From positions 1,314,481-1,378,480 of the forward strand of contig NW_021167083.1 of assembly GCF_003711515.1 (NCBI RefSeq): a DNA stretch of 64,000 nucleotides, read 5' to 3'. Below, one piece after another: positions 1-12,525 of this stretch. The notes beneath the pieces were generated by a model. That model was not told where the DNA came from, ran no database searches, and saw only the letters and a program-made list of their open reading frames with translations. Origin of the DNA: Sodiomyces alkalinus F11 (Eukaryota; Ascomycota; Sordariomycetes; Glomerellales; Plectosphaerellaceae). Within the stretch, counting starts at the first letter, position 1. Every line of letters starts with the position of its first letter. Both the position numbers and the translations under genes were made by a program.

Positions 1-2046
1 GGAGAAGGGGGGGGGGGCTCACATAATGAAGCCATAGGTTGAATGTCGGCTCTACACTAAAAAAGTAGCCTGGAGGCGAAAGAGACTGGGGCCGCCTTAT
101 ACGCCGTATCCATATAAGTCGATAGGTTTGTGTTTCTTTTAGTTTACCCCAGAGTCTGATAGGGAGCATCGGGGATTTCGGGCTCGTCAGTGCTGTGTAT
201 CTGCAAACAGACATCGTGGTCACCCTTTGACCTCGATTCGGCCACCCATTGATTGCGTTGCCACACGCGGGAACGGCGATACATAGGCCCACCCGCCTCC
301 CTCCCACGGGCTGAGAAACGTGAGATTGCTCGCTCCCGAGTCCCATGCATCGTCCCATCGAGAACTGTCTGTCTCTTCGTAAGACTGCAGGGTTCCTTAT
401 CCGTAAGCTTGGGAGACATCCCCTCTCCCTCTCCCTCGACTCCTTTCCAACGGATAACCCAACCACGTTATTTCTGGGTAAACTACGAATCCAACCGTCC
501 AGAGTACGTGATACGTACCCTCTTCTTCGAGCCATTCAAAGAGCAGCTAATTTGCGATAGGTTCGTGTTGCCTGGGGATTGAAGGCAGCCCCGGCTAGGT
601 AGCCAAGGTAAGCATTAGGGGAGGTACTTCAAAGGTACATGCGTAAGGTAAGGTAAGGTACCTTAGTCGGTGGTAAGGGTCAGGACAATGTATCCTCTCA
701 GGTACCTTAGCTAGGTGGGGTAGCAACTGCGACATGACGTGAAGCTCCTGAATCCACGTTGTCAAGGGGTGGAAGAGGTACGTTCGTACTGTACGAATGA
801 CCACTGGAGCCATTGGGTTCGTTGTACATACCGGTATGCTGCTTCGCAGTTGCCTTAGTCGCGTTGCCTAGGTATGGTTAGGCTTGGGGAGGATGCCCAG
901 GAGGACGCCAACGCCTGCATTGACTGATGCCAAGCGGGCGGGCGCTTTCGAACCAATACCAATGCGGCCCTAGCGACTTGGTCCTGTCTCTTGGGTTCCA
1001 ATATCTTCGAGCACTGGCCATCGTGACCCCGAGCATGGCTACTCCAAGTAAGGGAAGGTACATAGGTACCGTACTCCATGTACCCCGTACCTCGTATTGT
1101 ACCTAGGTACGTACATACCCGTACCACTCCTCGTGCTTTGTGGAAAATCATGATACGGAAAAGGGGATGCGTGTCTGCGACTGTCACGAAATTAAGAAGT
1201 CTTCCCTTGGTAGCATCATGCACAAATCTCCGGCGCTAGTACATACGCTGTAACTGATACAACTCTCCAATAACACTCAGGTCGCAGTGCCGGCCGTCTA
1301 ACCAAGGTAAGGGCATAAGAATAAGGGCACGTTGACACCGTAGCTAGCCCCAAATAACAACGGGTTTCATAAGGTTGTGCTTTTGTTTGGTTTAGGGTAC
1401 ATTTTTGACACTGGGGTAGGTGGGCTTCGAAATTTCCACATTTTCCCCTCCCTGACCAATGTAGTGCACAGCAGGCAGCCACTCAGAAGTAATCTATCAC
1501 ACAGGTGCGGAGTACACAAGGGTAAGTTTGGTAAGGCCAAGGACGGCTATGCTGCAGGGGGCGGCCGGTTGGAGTTACGAAGTACATACGAAGTATATAC
1601 GAAGTACATACGGAAAAGATACAACGTACTTCGTGTTTACCAAGCCGGGCTTGCTGGTCATTCTCATCTCAAGCTCCCCCCTACTTTGTACCTTTTAGCC
1701 CTTCAACAAAACGGGAAGCTAAACTCCACTAATAAAAGAACAGGCCAGGTACCCACAAAGACACCTCGGCCCCCCATTCCGGCCTCCTCCATTCTCTTGA
1801 AATTACCCAACTTCCCCAGATCTCTCGGTTCGTTCCCCCTCCAGCTTCTTCTCACTCTTACCCCAATCCCTCGCAGTCCCACGCGTCTCTCACTGCTTTC
1901 GCCCTCTCTCTCCTCTCCTCAAACCAGCGTGTATATCCTTTGAATAGAACCTTGCCCTCTGTAGTCCCGATTCACCGTCGTCTTCGCACTTGGGATTCCT
2001 TCTCTCCAAAAACCATCGTCGTCGTTCTCGAATCCCAACCGCCACC
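1..2046. other. intergenic, upstream of acyl-CoA synthetase gene
   Basis: No convincing gene was found. Open frames here are short and have no recognisable domain. The stretch carries several copies of the short GGTAAGG / GTACCTTA / CTAGGTAC type motif (about 636-670, 700-720 and 1035-1115) that recurs in most intergenic segments of the window, plus three close GAAGTA(C/T)ATAC units at 1579-1610. The last 250 bases before the ATG at 2047 are pyrimidine-rich, as is common in fungal promoters and 5' leaders. Confidence 0.6.
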
Positions 2047-4334
2047 ATGACTGGGAAGCAGCCGCACTCGGAACCCCAGTCCAAGTCGAACATCCTCCCC
2101 CGGATGACGGTGAAGCCTCCCTTCACTGTTCCCTACCCAGATGGACCGGAACCGAAGGGCGAGACCCTGCCGCGCCGGCGTCCGGGGACCGTCCCTGATC
2201 TCTACACAAAACCAGGCGCCGACATCACCACCGTTTACGAGTTGCTCAGGAAGTCCGCCGCCAAGTTTGCCAACTCCAAGTGCGTCGGCTCCCGCAAGCT
2301 CGTCGACACCCACGTCGAAACCAAGATGGTGAAGAAGATGGTCAACGGCGAAGAGCAGGAGGTGGAGAAGAAGTGGACCTACTTCCAGTTGAGCCCCTAC
2401 GAATACATCACCTACGCCCAGTACGAGGCCCGCACCCTCCAGATCGGTGCCGGCTTCCGCAAGCTGGGCCTGGTCGCCGGCGACCGCGTCCACGTCTTTG
2501 CTGCGACGAGCGCCAATTGGCTCGCCACAGCCCACGGTGCCACCACCCAGTCTATGCCGATTGTTACCGCTTACGATACTCTGGGCGAAGAAGGTCTGCG
2601 ATACTCCATGGTGGCTACCGCAGCCAAGGCTATCTTCCTCGACCCTCACCTGATTCCGACCCTGATCAACGTTCTTCACGACGCCAAGGACGTCCAGATT
2701 GTCGTCTGGAATGACCAGCACCAGATCAACGAAGAGCACGTCTCTCAGCTGAAGACGGCGCACCCCAACGTCATCATCCTCAGCTTTGAGGAGCTGCGGA
2801 AGCTTGGCGAGGAGAATCCGGTGGACCCAGTTCCGCCTACGCCCGAGGACCTCTGCTGCATCATGTACACTTCCGGGTCGACCGGTACCCCCAAGGGCGT
2901 CCCTCTCAAGCACAGGGCAGTCGTTGCTGCGAGTGAGTTCCCGATGTGCTTTCGTTTCCATGATCAATCGTCGTCGCTCGTGTACTCAAAAAAAGTATAC
3001 TAACCCTGCTGTGTCTAGTTGCCGGTGCTGGCTCCGTTGTCGCACCGCCCATCGTACCTGGCGATGGCCTCTTGGCTTTCCTTCCCCTTGCGCACATCCT
3101 CGAGTTCGTCTTCGAAAACGCGGCGCTGTGCTGGGGCGCCACTCTGGGGTACGGAAATCCCAAGACCCTCTCCGACGCATCCGTTCGTAACTGCCTGGGT
3201 GACATTCGAGAGTTCAAGCCCTCCATCATGGTGGGTGTTCCGGCCGTTTGGGAGTCGGTGAAGAAGGGTATTATCACCAAGGTCAACGCCAGCAGCCCTG
3301 TTGTCAAGGCTATGTTCTGGAACGCCATGAGCCTTAAATCGACGCTCATGGCTTCCGGTCTTCCGGGCTCCGGGGTGCTCGATTCTATCGTGTTCAAGAA
3401 GCTGAAGGACGCCACTGGCGGGCGCCTGAAGCTTTGTATGAGCGGTGGTGGTCCGTTGGCCAAGGAAACCCAGCACTTTATTTCCATGGCGATCGCGCCC
3501 ATGATTATCGGCTATGGTCTCACCGAGACGACGGCTATGGGTCTCCTGATGAGCCCGCACGAGTGGACGAACAAGTCCATGGGCGCCATGCCCGCCTCCG
3601 TGGAGCTCAAGCTGGTCGACTTCCCCGATGCCGGCTACTTCTCCACCAACAAGCCGTACCCTCAGGGCGAGGTGTGGATCCGTGGGCCCTCGGTCCTGGA
3701 GGAGTACTACCAGAACCCCGAGGAGACCAAGGCGGCCATCACGGAAGACGGGTGGTTCAAGACGGGCGATATTGGCGAGATCGACCACAACGGCCACTTC
3801 CGGTTGATCGACCGCAAGAAGAACCTGGTCAAGACGCTGAACGGCGAGTACATCGCCCTCGAGAAGCTCGAGTCGGTCTACCGCGCCGCCCACGTCGTCG
3901 CCAACATTTGCGTGTACGCGGACGCTTCCAAGACGAAGCCCATCGCCATCATTGTGCCGGCGGAGCCCGCTCTCGTCAACCTTGCCAAGTCCATCGGCGT
4001 CAAGGGCGACAGCCTGGACGAGCTCGTCGGCAACAAGCAGCTCAACGCCGCCGTGCTCACCGAGCTGCAGAATGCTGGTCGCCAGGGCGGCTTGTCCGGT
4101 ATTGAAATCATCGAAGGCGTCGCTCTCTGCGATGACGAATGGACCCCGCAGAATGTGAGTATATTTTTTACTTGGTTTTTTTTTGGTTGTTCGTCCATTT
4201 CGTGGTTTTTCGAGAACATGAAGCGCTAACCTCTCTGATAGGGTCTTGTCACTGCCGCTCAGAAGCTGCAGCGGAAGCAGATTCTCGAGAAGTACAAGGC
4301 CCAGGTGGACAAGGCTTATGGCATCTCTAGCTGA
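2047..4334 (+). CDS. FAA4: long-chain fatty-acid-CoA ligase (Faa1/Faa4 type)
   Basis: Activates long-chain fatty acids to acyl-CoA with ATP, feeding lipid synthesis, peroxisomal beta-oxidation and protein acylation. Exons are 2047-2932, 3019-4154 and 4242-4334; phases close and give 704 residues, close to yeast Faa1/Faa4 (about 700). Adenylate-forming motifs are clear: YTSGSTGTPKG near residue 274, GYGLTETT near 460, WFKTGD near 541, followed by the LIDRKKNLVKTLNGEYIALE segment. The start is the ATG in a GCCACC context; upstream in-frame codons have no homologous character. Introns are 86 and 87 bp with GTGAGT donors. There is no cleavable signal peptide. No peroxisomal SKL-type C terminus is present (it ends GISS), which fits a cytosolic or ER/lipid-droplet Faa1/Faa4-like enzyme better than a peroxisomal Faa2. 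That placement is inference. The gene is convergent with the NCS-1 gene. Confidence 0.95.
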
Positions 4335-5087
4335 ACGACACCTGTTGTTGCCGACATGGCGGGCTTTCCTTCTTGACTGAATCCTCGGTATATCTGTTGG
4401 TCTGTCTGCCTTGTTGGGTGCCAAGCAGGTATCGAGATGTGATTGAGAGGAGGGATTCCCTTTCGTTCTCTCCTGTTTGTGCGTACTTTTGGTGTGCGTC
4501 GCTTTCAGGTTTGATATCCCCGGAGTTTGGTCCAGTTTGCGCGTTAATCCTCGGGACTTGCGCTACCATTTTTATTTTATTTTATTTTATTGGTTTCGTT
4601 TAGTGGAGGTGGGCTTTGGAGAGCAACAGAGGGCAGGGTCGTTCCGTTTCTGGTCTTATGAGAATCGTCCGTCTATGCTTGCGTCCGGCTATCATCGCCC
4701 CTTATCGTAATGTATGCGCGCCATCTTGAGATAGTTTTAAATACCATTTTCACACGAGAATTGGACCCCTGGTTTGTCCAGTGCATGTGACATGATAGGT
4801 CTTTCTTTATTTCTTTCCTTTCCTACTCTGCTCGGCGCCTGGTCCACGAGGGCGGATTTAGTATGCTCTCGCCATATGGGATCGAAGCGTAACCCGAACA
4901 AGGCCGTCTGTCCGTCCCCTCTCCCGTTCTTCCGTCCGTTCGCCGGTGGTTCTGGCAGCACTACGATGTAGGCGCTCTCCCCTGACAACACTTCGTGTGA
5001 CGGGATCCGCGACCTTGCTTGTGTTTCCTTCGTCTCCTCTCTGGAATCATGCCTATTCTTTTTCCTCCTTCCCGTGCGCCAGACCAT
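4335..5087. other. convergent 3' intergenic region
   Basis: This lies between the stop codons of the acyl-CoA synthetase (+) and NCS-1 (-) genes and should hold both 3' UTRs. It contains a TTTTA pentanucleotide run at about 4569-4591. I see no gene. Confidence 0.6.
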
Positions 5088-6127
5088 CTACACCAAGCCA
5101 TCGTACAGCGACAGGGCCGAGACGATGGTCTCGTCCCGTTTGCTTCCCTCCTTGAACTCTTCCAGGTCGAGGCTGCCGTTCTCGTCCTTGTCCATCATGC
5201 GGAAGATTTTCCGCACGCGTTTCTCCGGGGTATCTTCGTCTTCGGGGAGTTTTACCATTGACCCCACCTGGCGAGATAAGGGTCGTTAGTACTAGCGAAG
5301 AGCCCTACTAGACCCCCAAAAAAAGGAAGAAAAAAAGAAGAAGAAAAGAAAAAAGGGGGGAAAGGAGCAGAAGGGGCAAGAGGAAGGGAATTTACCATTT
5401 TGTAAATGGCCTCTACAATCTGTAGCATCTCGTCGTAGCTGATCTTGCCATCACCGTCAATGTCGTAGAGCTGGAAAGCCCAGTCAAGCTTGTCCTCCAT
5501 TTTGCCGCGGCTGGTAACGCTGAGAGCGCAGATGAACTCCTTGAAATCGATGGTGCCGGATCGGTCGCTGTCGAAGACGTTGAAGACATATTCGGCGAAC
5601 GAACTCGGGTCACCGAAAGGGAAGAATTGGCGATAGATCTTTTGGAACTCCTCCTTGGTGAGAGTGCCAGATGGACAGTCCTTGAGGAAGCCTGCGACGA
5701 GACGGTGCAAGGTTAGTTGGCATGTCTACATGCACAGGCGTGCTTTAGTATGAAAAGCCGGAGGATGTAGGAGCGGACCGCAGTGCTTTAATAAAAGGTG
5801 AAAGATTGCACAGGGCTGGCGACACGGCACGTAGGGGAGAGGGGAATGTGCATACCCTTATACCATTGTTGAAGTTCTTTCTTGTCGAAATGGGTGGACT
5901 TCTGGAGGTCGTTGAGCTGCTCCTGCGAGAGCTTGGATTGTCTATGGCGATGGGCAGTCCAAGGTTAGCAGGTAGGTGTTGTGAGGCATAGAGACAAGCC
6001 AGATGCACGCGCTATACAGCAACTCCGGCAGAAAGAACGCTGCCGCTGCCAAGTTGCGGCTGCGCTGCGGGCATGGTGACGGGGCGGAGATGGGCCGCAA
6101 AGGAGAGAAGTCTTACGATTTGCCCAT
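5088..6127 (-). CDS. NCS1: neuronal calcium sensor 1 (NCS-1/frequenin) homologue
   Basis: EF-hand calcium sensor. In fungi it acts at membranes, activating the phosphatidylinositol 4-kinase Pik1/Stt4 branch and helping calcium tolerance and secretion (family knowledge). Coding order is 6127-6117, 5941-5856, 5691-5396, 5267-5088, giving exactly 190 residues, the canonical family length. The protein starts MGKSQSKLS, a perfect N-myristoylation signal. EF-hand 1 is the degenerate KDCPSGTLT loop. Loops 2-4 are intact: [24 protein letters not shown] and [12 protein letters not shown]. The first exon is only 11 coding bases, so the start depends on a splice after AAATC; the myristoylation signal supports it. 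The three introns are 128-175 bp. The 3' end faces the acyl-CoA synthetase gene. Confidence 0.97.
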
Positions 6128-7894
6128 GGTGCTGGCGGGGTAACCTCGAATCGCTCACTACCGTACAAGGTAGGTTGGATGTTGGGGCGTCACGTTTTAT
6201 TCCGAGATGACGTTGGAGGAAATGGGAATCGCGCGAAAGGAAATGCCACGGCGAGTGTGTCTAGTCTATCCAAGGGATAAAAACGTCGCAGCGAAAGCGG
6301 GAGGATGGTTGGACTAGCGGCAGGGCGGTCGGTGGGAAGGGACGAAGCGTGTGTCGGATGGGAGAGACTCGGATCGGAAAGGGGTTTCAGTTCGGAAAGC
6401 TGGCGGCGCGTCCCGATGCTTTCAAGTTGGCTCTAGGAGCGGCAGGGTGGAGGAGTGGCCGAGGAGGCGAGTATTTGGCGACCAATGAAGAGGTGAGGTG
6501 ATATAAGGCCGTGACTCGTGGTGGTGGGCGTCGACGATTGACAATTGGGAATTGGGAATCGGATCAGTCGGGAAAGCTTGTAGGAGGGCTGAAGGAACGT
6601 GATATGATGATGCTGGTGAGAATTGTTAATGTCATGGGCAGGAGTTGGAGGGACGACGAAATGATAGGGATAATAGAGGTACCTGTAAGAAGCAATGGGT
6701 GCTACTACGCAGATAGATGGGTACTACTAACACGGAGGGGTCAAGTCTTAGGTACAGAGGAGATATTTGGTAAAAGGTAAGGCAGGTCAGGTATGTATGT
6801 CATGAGGGGGTGTATAGAAAGGCTTGGGACTCCAGAGGAGGGGGAGGGGGGTATTAGACGCCAGCCTGGATGAGGCTCCGCTCCTGGCGCGATCCACAGC
6901 CAATGAAGTGATACATGTACGAATGGGGCATGTATTGGTAAGCAGGCCATCCGGACTTCACAGTACCTGTACCTCATCGCGGCATGTTCTGTCTCTGAAG
7001 AGTCAGAAGGTCAGAAGACAGCGCGAAACTTGAACTTTCTCTTCAGGGGTGCCTACTAGGACGAAGTATAGAGACTTGATACCTTGGGTTGACCGACGAG
7101 CACGAAGTAGGTAAGGCAAATTACCTTACATGTACCTTACGCAGTGAATCACCGGGTCAAACGAAGCACGTGTAAGGTAAAGCCATCTGCCCTAGGTACC
7201 TAGTATTAAATCCACCAAGGCGAAGAGGAATATCTACCTTACCTTACTCAATTATCAGTTAGAAAACAACACAGATGTGCGTGACCATCGTTCTCGTTCC
7301 GCCGTGATCAATCCGAGAATAATACCGAAACCTCGCCAAACAGCGGGAGGTCGCATCTCGACTTGATAAACACCATGGCCTCCTGGGGGACGTCGTTAAC
7401 AGAAATCGAACAGGTGGTCAGGGTGAAGGCGATCCGGTCTATTCTGGCATCAATTATACGCTGCTCTGCGCTGCCGTGTCCGGTACCACATGGCTTCCAA
7501 CATAGCAAGTTGCAATGAACATCTGGGCTCATGAGGTTTCGTGAACCAAGTGATCATATGCCGATGGCTTCGCATGCTACCTACCCTGCTTCCCATGGCC
7601 GCACTCTAAAGCATGGGTGCCCTTCAGATCCCAGAACGATATGATCTACCTTCCATCTTCCGTCCATGCTCCGTCCATGCTCCAATGCACACAATTGAGC
7701 GAGATATAAGGCAAGGAGAGAAACGGAGGGAAGCAGTGAGAGAGTTGAGAACATTGCTTCGCCAAACCCATGCCCCATGCCGAACGACAAGATGAAGAGA
7801 CAAACAAACCCACGACAGAACTCCAGCCGCCATCATAGAGAGAGAGAGAGAGCGAGAAAGAGAGAGAGAGAGAGACGAAGAAAGAGACAGCATC
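6128..7894. other. intergenic, NCS-1 promoter side and CDC45 3' side
   Basis: No supported gene. It should hold the NCS-1 promoter and 5' UTR (from 6128 upward) and the CDC45 3' UTR. GGTAAGG/GTACCTTA motif copies cluster at about 7110-7250, with a CACGTG at 7167-7172. A GA-rich microsatellite (GAGAGA) lies at about 7838-7875, just downstream of the CDC45 stop. Confidence 0.55.
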
Positions 7895-10706
7895 TCATCC
7901 CACCACAGCCTTCATGCTCAAACTCTCAAGAAACCCCCCCAGGTCCTCCTTGCGCACTTCCACCACGCAGTGTTCAAAGCTATCAATCCGCACACGCGCA
8001 TTGGTCTCCGCCACCACCTCCTGAAAGGCCGACCCGAATTTATTAAGGCCGTACCCCCGCTCCCGCTTCTGTCCCACGTCGTCATCGTCATCATCGTCAT
8101 CGCTCGACTCGGACTCAGAATCCGACCCCTCAGACTCCGTCTCGAGCTCGTCCGCATCGTCATTGCCACCATTTCCATCGCCGCCAGCAGCAGCTTTCCG
8201 CGCCGCCCTCTTCTCCTCCCGAACCTTCGCCTTGTTTCGACGCGCCTCTTCCTTGGCCTTCGTCCTCTCCTCCCGCGCCTGCTTCCGTTTCCGCGCCGCC
8301 TCGCGGTCCAGGAACGTCGTATCGGGCCCCCCTCCGCCCCCCGTCCCCACGACGACGTAGACGCCCCGCTTCTCGTTGAGGCTGGCCACGACGAGGGGCG
8401 TGCCGCGCCCGCCGTGGGAGAGGCGTCCCGTGGTGTCCCTTTCCTGTTCGACGAGCGCCTCCCCGATCCAGAGGGCCAGCTTGGTCAGCGCCGCCGGGTG
8501 GGTGAAGAGCGATACGTCCGGGCCGTCCTTGACGACGCACATGCGGAAGGCGCGGAGGTGGCGGATCTGCTTCTTGTTGATGAGGGAGGTGCCCGTGCGG
8601 TAGATGGCCCGGTGGAGGAACTGGGCCGTGGGCAGGCCGGCCTTGAGGCTCTCGATGCTGTTTATAGCGTGTCAGTTTTGTTTGTCTTCGCGATCGGAAA
8701 AGGAAAGGAAGCAAAAAAAGGAAACTCACTTCTCCAGCGCATCATAGGCCTCCCAAAAGCGACGAATCCACTCCTCGCCCTCAGCCGCAGTGCCGTCATC
8801 TTCCGCGTCGAGCACCGTCTCAGGCGCCGACTGCGCCGCGCCATCCACGGGTTTCCCCACCTCCAAGAGCGCGCCGATGATAACACCAACGTCCTGCGCA
8901 CTCAGCGTGGCCCGCCACCCCCAGCTCCGTACGAATCCCCAGCCGTCCTTCGCCCCGGCCCGGTCCCGGCCGTCCGAGTCCACCGGCGGGACCATGTCGT
9001 CCAGGTTGTAGAGCGACGCGTACTTGAGCAGCTTGGTGCGGAGTTCCCGCTTCAGCATCATGTCCATGTGCGCATAGCTCTGCTTGCACTGGGCGAGGCT
9101 GACGCCCATCTTGGCGAGCAGCTTGTGGAGCCGCTTGAGGCCCGGCTCGCTCCACGTCTTCAGGCGCGAGAAGAGGTAGGGGGAGTGGAGCATGCTGTCG
9201 TACAGGCTCCAGTGGCGGATGAGGAGGAACCGCGGCTCGGGCGACAGGCGGATCGAGGTGTCCTCCGGGCTCCGCGCCGTCGTGGGGATGATGCCGGTGT
9301 TCTCGATTGCGTTGCGCGGGTTGCCGCTGCTGCTCAGGTCCGGCGGGTTGAGGCGTCGGACTTCGTCGCGCAGCAGCTGGCGGATCCGCGTGCCCCGGAT
9401 GCCCATCCAGCCTGTGCCGTGCGCGCGGTCCGAGCTGCGCACGGGCACGGCGATGCCGGCTGACGACCGGCCGTAGAGCTCCATCGAGGTGACGCCTACG
9501 ATGGTGAGCCAGAGGAGATCGTTGTCTTCCCGGCCGAGGTCCGACGCGAGGGAATACATCATGGACGATATCGGCTCGGAGAAGGACGCTCCCATGTTGT
9601 AGTAGTTTTGTAGCACGCGCTCGTTCTGCCTTCGCAGTCGCAGGAGGCGGCGTCGGAGAGTTCTGGTGGATGGCGCTGGCGGTGGTTGAGCTGCTGACGG
9701 GGGTTCGAGGGGGTCGCTAGAAAGGGCTGAAGTTTGATTTCCTCTTAATGATAAGAGGCCGCCCCTCTGTGGTAGTCGTTGAGGAGAGGAGGGTATCGAA
9801 TTGGACTGTTTACTGTCAGATCCCTGCGCAAGCTACTTTACCGTCTCATCTTTCGTTTAGGGATTAGGCAGCGGGGGGGTTTCTTTTTCTTTTTTTCCTT
9901 ACCGAGTTGCTCCTCCTGCGCTGGGCTGGACGGTCCTCATCGCCGCTCGACTCCTCTTCTCCCCGGTCTGACCAGCTTTTCCTCTTCTGACCAACACGGA
10001 CAGAATCCTCGGAAAAAAGGTCCTCGTCTTGTTCGTCGTCGATGTTGCCAAGGTCCTCACCATCGTCTTCCACGTCGGGCATGTCAAGCAAACTCATGTA
10101 GGCTTCCCGTTCCGCCTCAAGGCCGTCCTCTATGTCCCCGTCATCGAAGACGATAATGCCTCCCTTGCCGGGGGTGTAAGAGCGGTCGATTCGACCCCGG
10201 CTGGCACCGGGGGGACACCTGGTCGACAAGGCGCTCGTTACCGTTGCCGTTTCCGTTTCCGTTTGCGTTTCCTCCGAGGCAGGCTCGAGACGGTAGCCGC
10301 CAAAGACGTTTCCCAAGTTCCACGGACGGTGGGAGTCGAAAATCCAGACCTCGACGCCGGAAAACGTCGCTGTCGCCTCTCCGCCCTCGGGCTCGAGTCC
10401 CAGCAGGGAACCGAGGTCGACCATGCCGCCGACACCCAAGCTGACCACCACGCCGCCACTCCCGCCATTCGACTCCATCATGGGCTGGACCAGGTCCCGG
10501 CCGGCGCGTTCGAGATCGGCATAGCCGGAGATGGGCTGGATCTTGTGCGGGATGTAGTCATGCTTCAGGAGGCGCGTCAGGATTCGGCACGCGCACAGGG
10601 CGTCGGGTTCGAGGGCGGCGAGAATGAGAACGGGTGGTGAGAGGGGATGGCGCGTGTTCTGGAGGTGCAGATAGAGCTTCGATATCAGCGAGCGGGGTAG
10701 ATACAT
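7895..10706 (-). CDS. CDC45: Cdc45, CMG replicative helicase subunit
   Basis: Binds Mcm2-7 and GINS to form the active CMG helicase at replication origins and forks in the nucleus. Exons in coding order are 10706-9903, 9823-8730 and 8657-7895; phases close to 886 residues, somewhat long for the family. The N-terminal part has the conserved VLILAALEPDALCACRILT stretch (degenerate DHH/RecJ-like fold) and GGIIVFDDGDIEDGLEAE. An acidic and basic linker around residues 215-270 contains QKRKSWSDR and AQRRRSNS, a likely nuclear localisation signal. The middle part has LRRRLLRLRRQNERVLQNYY and LGREDNDLLWL. The C terminus ends in FGSAFQEVVAETNARVRIDSF and LSMKAVVG, a family hallmark. A long charged insert (Lys/Arg/Glu-rich, then poly-Asp) precedes the last segment. 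The acceptor at 9824 is the least certain splice point: the residues after it form a poorly conserved linker, and other in-frame acceptors exist. Confidence 0.93.
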
Positions 10707-12525
10707 GGCTAGGACGTGGACGTGGACGTGGACGCGTTTCCTCGAAGCGGACTGCGTGGATTCATGGGCTCAAGTCGACGGCCGAAGTAGAGGCGTGTAG
10801 CTGCCCCAAGGGCCCTTGGATGTTTTGAAATGCAGCGTAGGACGAAGATGGACAGGTGAGGTCTTGTTGGCTTTTCTGTTCTTGTGGGAAATAGGACGCG
10901 TTCAGTTTGTTGATGCAGCAAGAGGATGGATGCTGGACGTAGGACGTAGGACGGTGAGTAGAAGGCCACCGATAGGAGTGACTAGGGATACAAGAAGGAG
11001 AAGAAGGCAGTATGATGGATCTGTTGTGTTATGTGAAGAAACACAGAGTAGGGCAGAGGGGACAGTGAGGAATAATGTCACTTTGTCAGATACTAAAAGG
11101 TGATGGGTGAATAATGGAACGGTGTTGACTTGACCTTGACCCGACACGCCAGACGCGGTGCTGAATTAATTTGACGCGACGGGAACTAATCAATCAACCC
11201 GCCCCTCCCATAGGTACGTACCCTCCGTAACAGGGGTACGTACCGTGTGTGTTGTTTTGGGTCCCACTTTACACACAGTGTTTATATGAAATATCTCAGA
11301 TGGCCCATATACTGTATACATTGAACATTACTGTACTTATCCTATCTTATCTTATTACCGGATTACCTATTCTGAGGACATTCGGCTTTAACAACTTCGA
11401 CCACGATGGCAGTTCACTTGAGATTCGAATCTTAATTAGAAGGGACCCGAAATGGCTGGCTCGAGTATCTCTTGGGGAAGTCGACACCTGATTTCATGAG
11501 AAGACTCGATTCCTGAATTTCTCGAAACGAGTCCAGTTGCGTTGCCATGGCCGATTGTGTGGACTCCAACCGAGCAACAGGGTCTTTTCTACTTGCATCA
11601 CCTGAAGGTGAGGCCGTTATGATTCGCAAAATTCAGCTCAGCTCTATATCTCCTAGGCTACGATCGTCCTGACCTGCTTCATTTTTTCCTGGACTCATTC
11701 TTGCTATTACTCTTCCTCTGGGGGGGCACAAAGCGGTGACCTTTGCATCTCCTTTTCTACGTGGACACATCAGCTGCAGTGCTGTTCTGGTCTATCTTCT
11801 GATGCTTTAGTATTGTTACACACAAGTCCTTGTTTGATGCTCCTGCTGCTGTTGTGCATCATACCATACAACATCTACCACATTCATTCCCTTTACACGT
11901 ACAACTCGGTCCTATCTTTTTCTGTTATTATATCCCCAACCCAACCCATGCCACTCATGCTGCTCACCAACCCCCCTTGTCATCCGTGGCTTTTCATCTC
12001 ACTTGACTTTCCCCAATGAGCTTTACACCTCGACCCCTCCCTCATATCTCCCTCCTCTTTTCTCGTGGGGAGAACCTTGGTTCCAATATTTACAACTCCG
12101 TGCAGCCTCTCACTAGCTCTTTTGACAGGGTCCAACCCTGCGGTCGTCGGTTTCTTCTTGCATAAGCGCTGAACCAGTCTGTCGGTTCTCATGGCCTTCG
12201 ATTAGCTTCTGAAGATAGCCTCTAGCGTTGAACAAAGCCCCAGTCTCTTTTCCCCCCATTCTTTGCGACTCCATTTGCCTGGCGTCTGCCTCTTCTTCTC
12301 TGTGTCCTTCCTCTTTTTCCTGCCTTTTTCTTCTCTTTTTTTTTTTTCCTTTTTTTTTTCCCCTACCGTCATTTGTATTTCTCTAGGAGGAAGGGTCGGG
12401 TCAAAGGATTGTCATCAGCCAGTGTGAGGACGAGCAGCTGCTGTGATACTCATAAGCTTGAAGCTTTCCCTGAGTTGCAAAAAAATCCCAGCTCCTGCAA
12501 CCATCTGCAAGTTCGTCCCGTAGCT
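10707..12525. other. divergent promoter region, CDC45 / methyltransferase
   Basis: No supported gene. Holds the CDC45 promoter (minus strand) and a long leader region for the methyltransferase. Two copies of the palindrome GGTACGTACC lie within about 11213-11243. From about 12230 to 12365 the plus strand is strongly T/C-rich, with T runs at 12338-12358, typical of a fungal pyrimidine-rich core promoter. Confidence 0.55.

Noticed and set aside
12373..12525. Earlier in-frame ATG for the methyltransferase
   Set aside because: The extra residues are leader-like and lie directly after a pyrimidine run; the ATG at 12526 gives the usual family N terminus.
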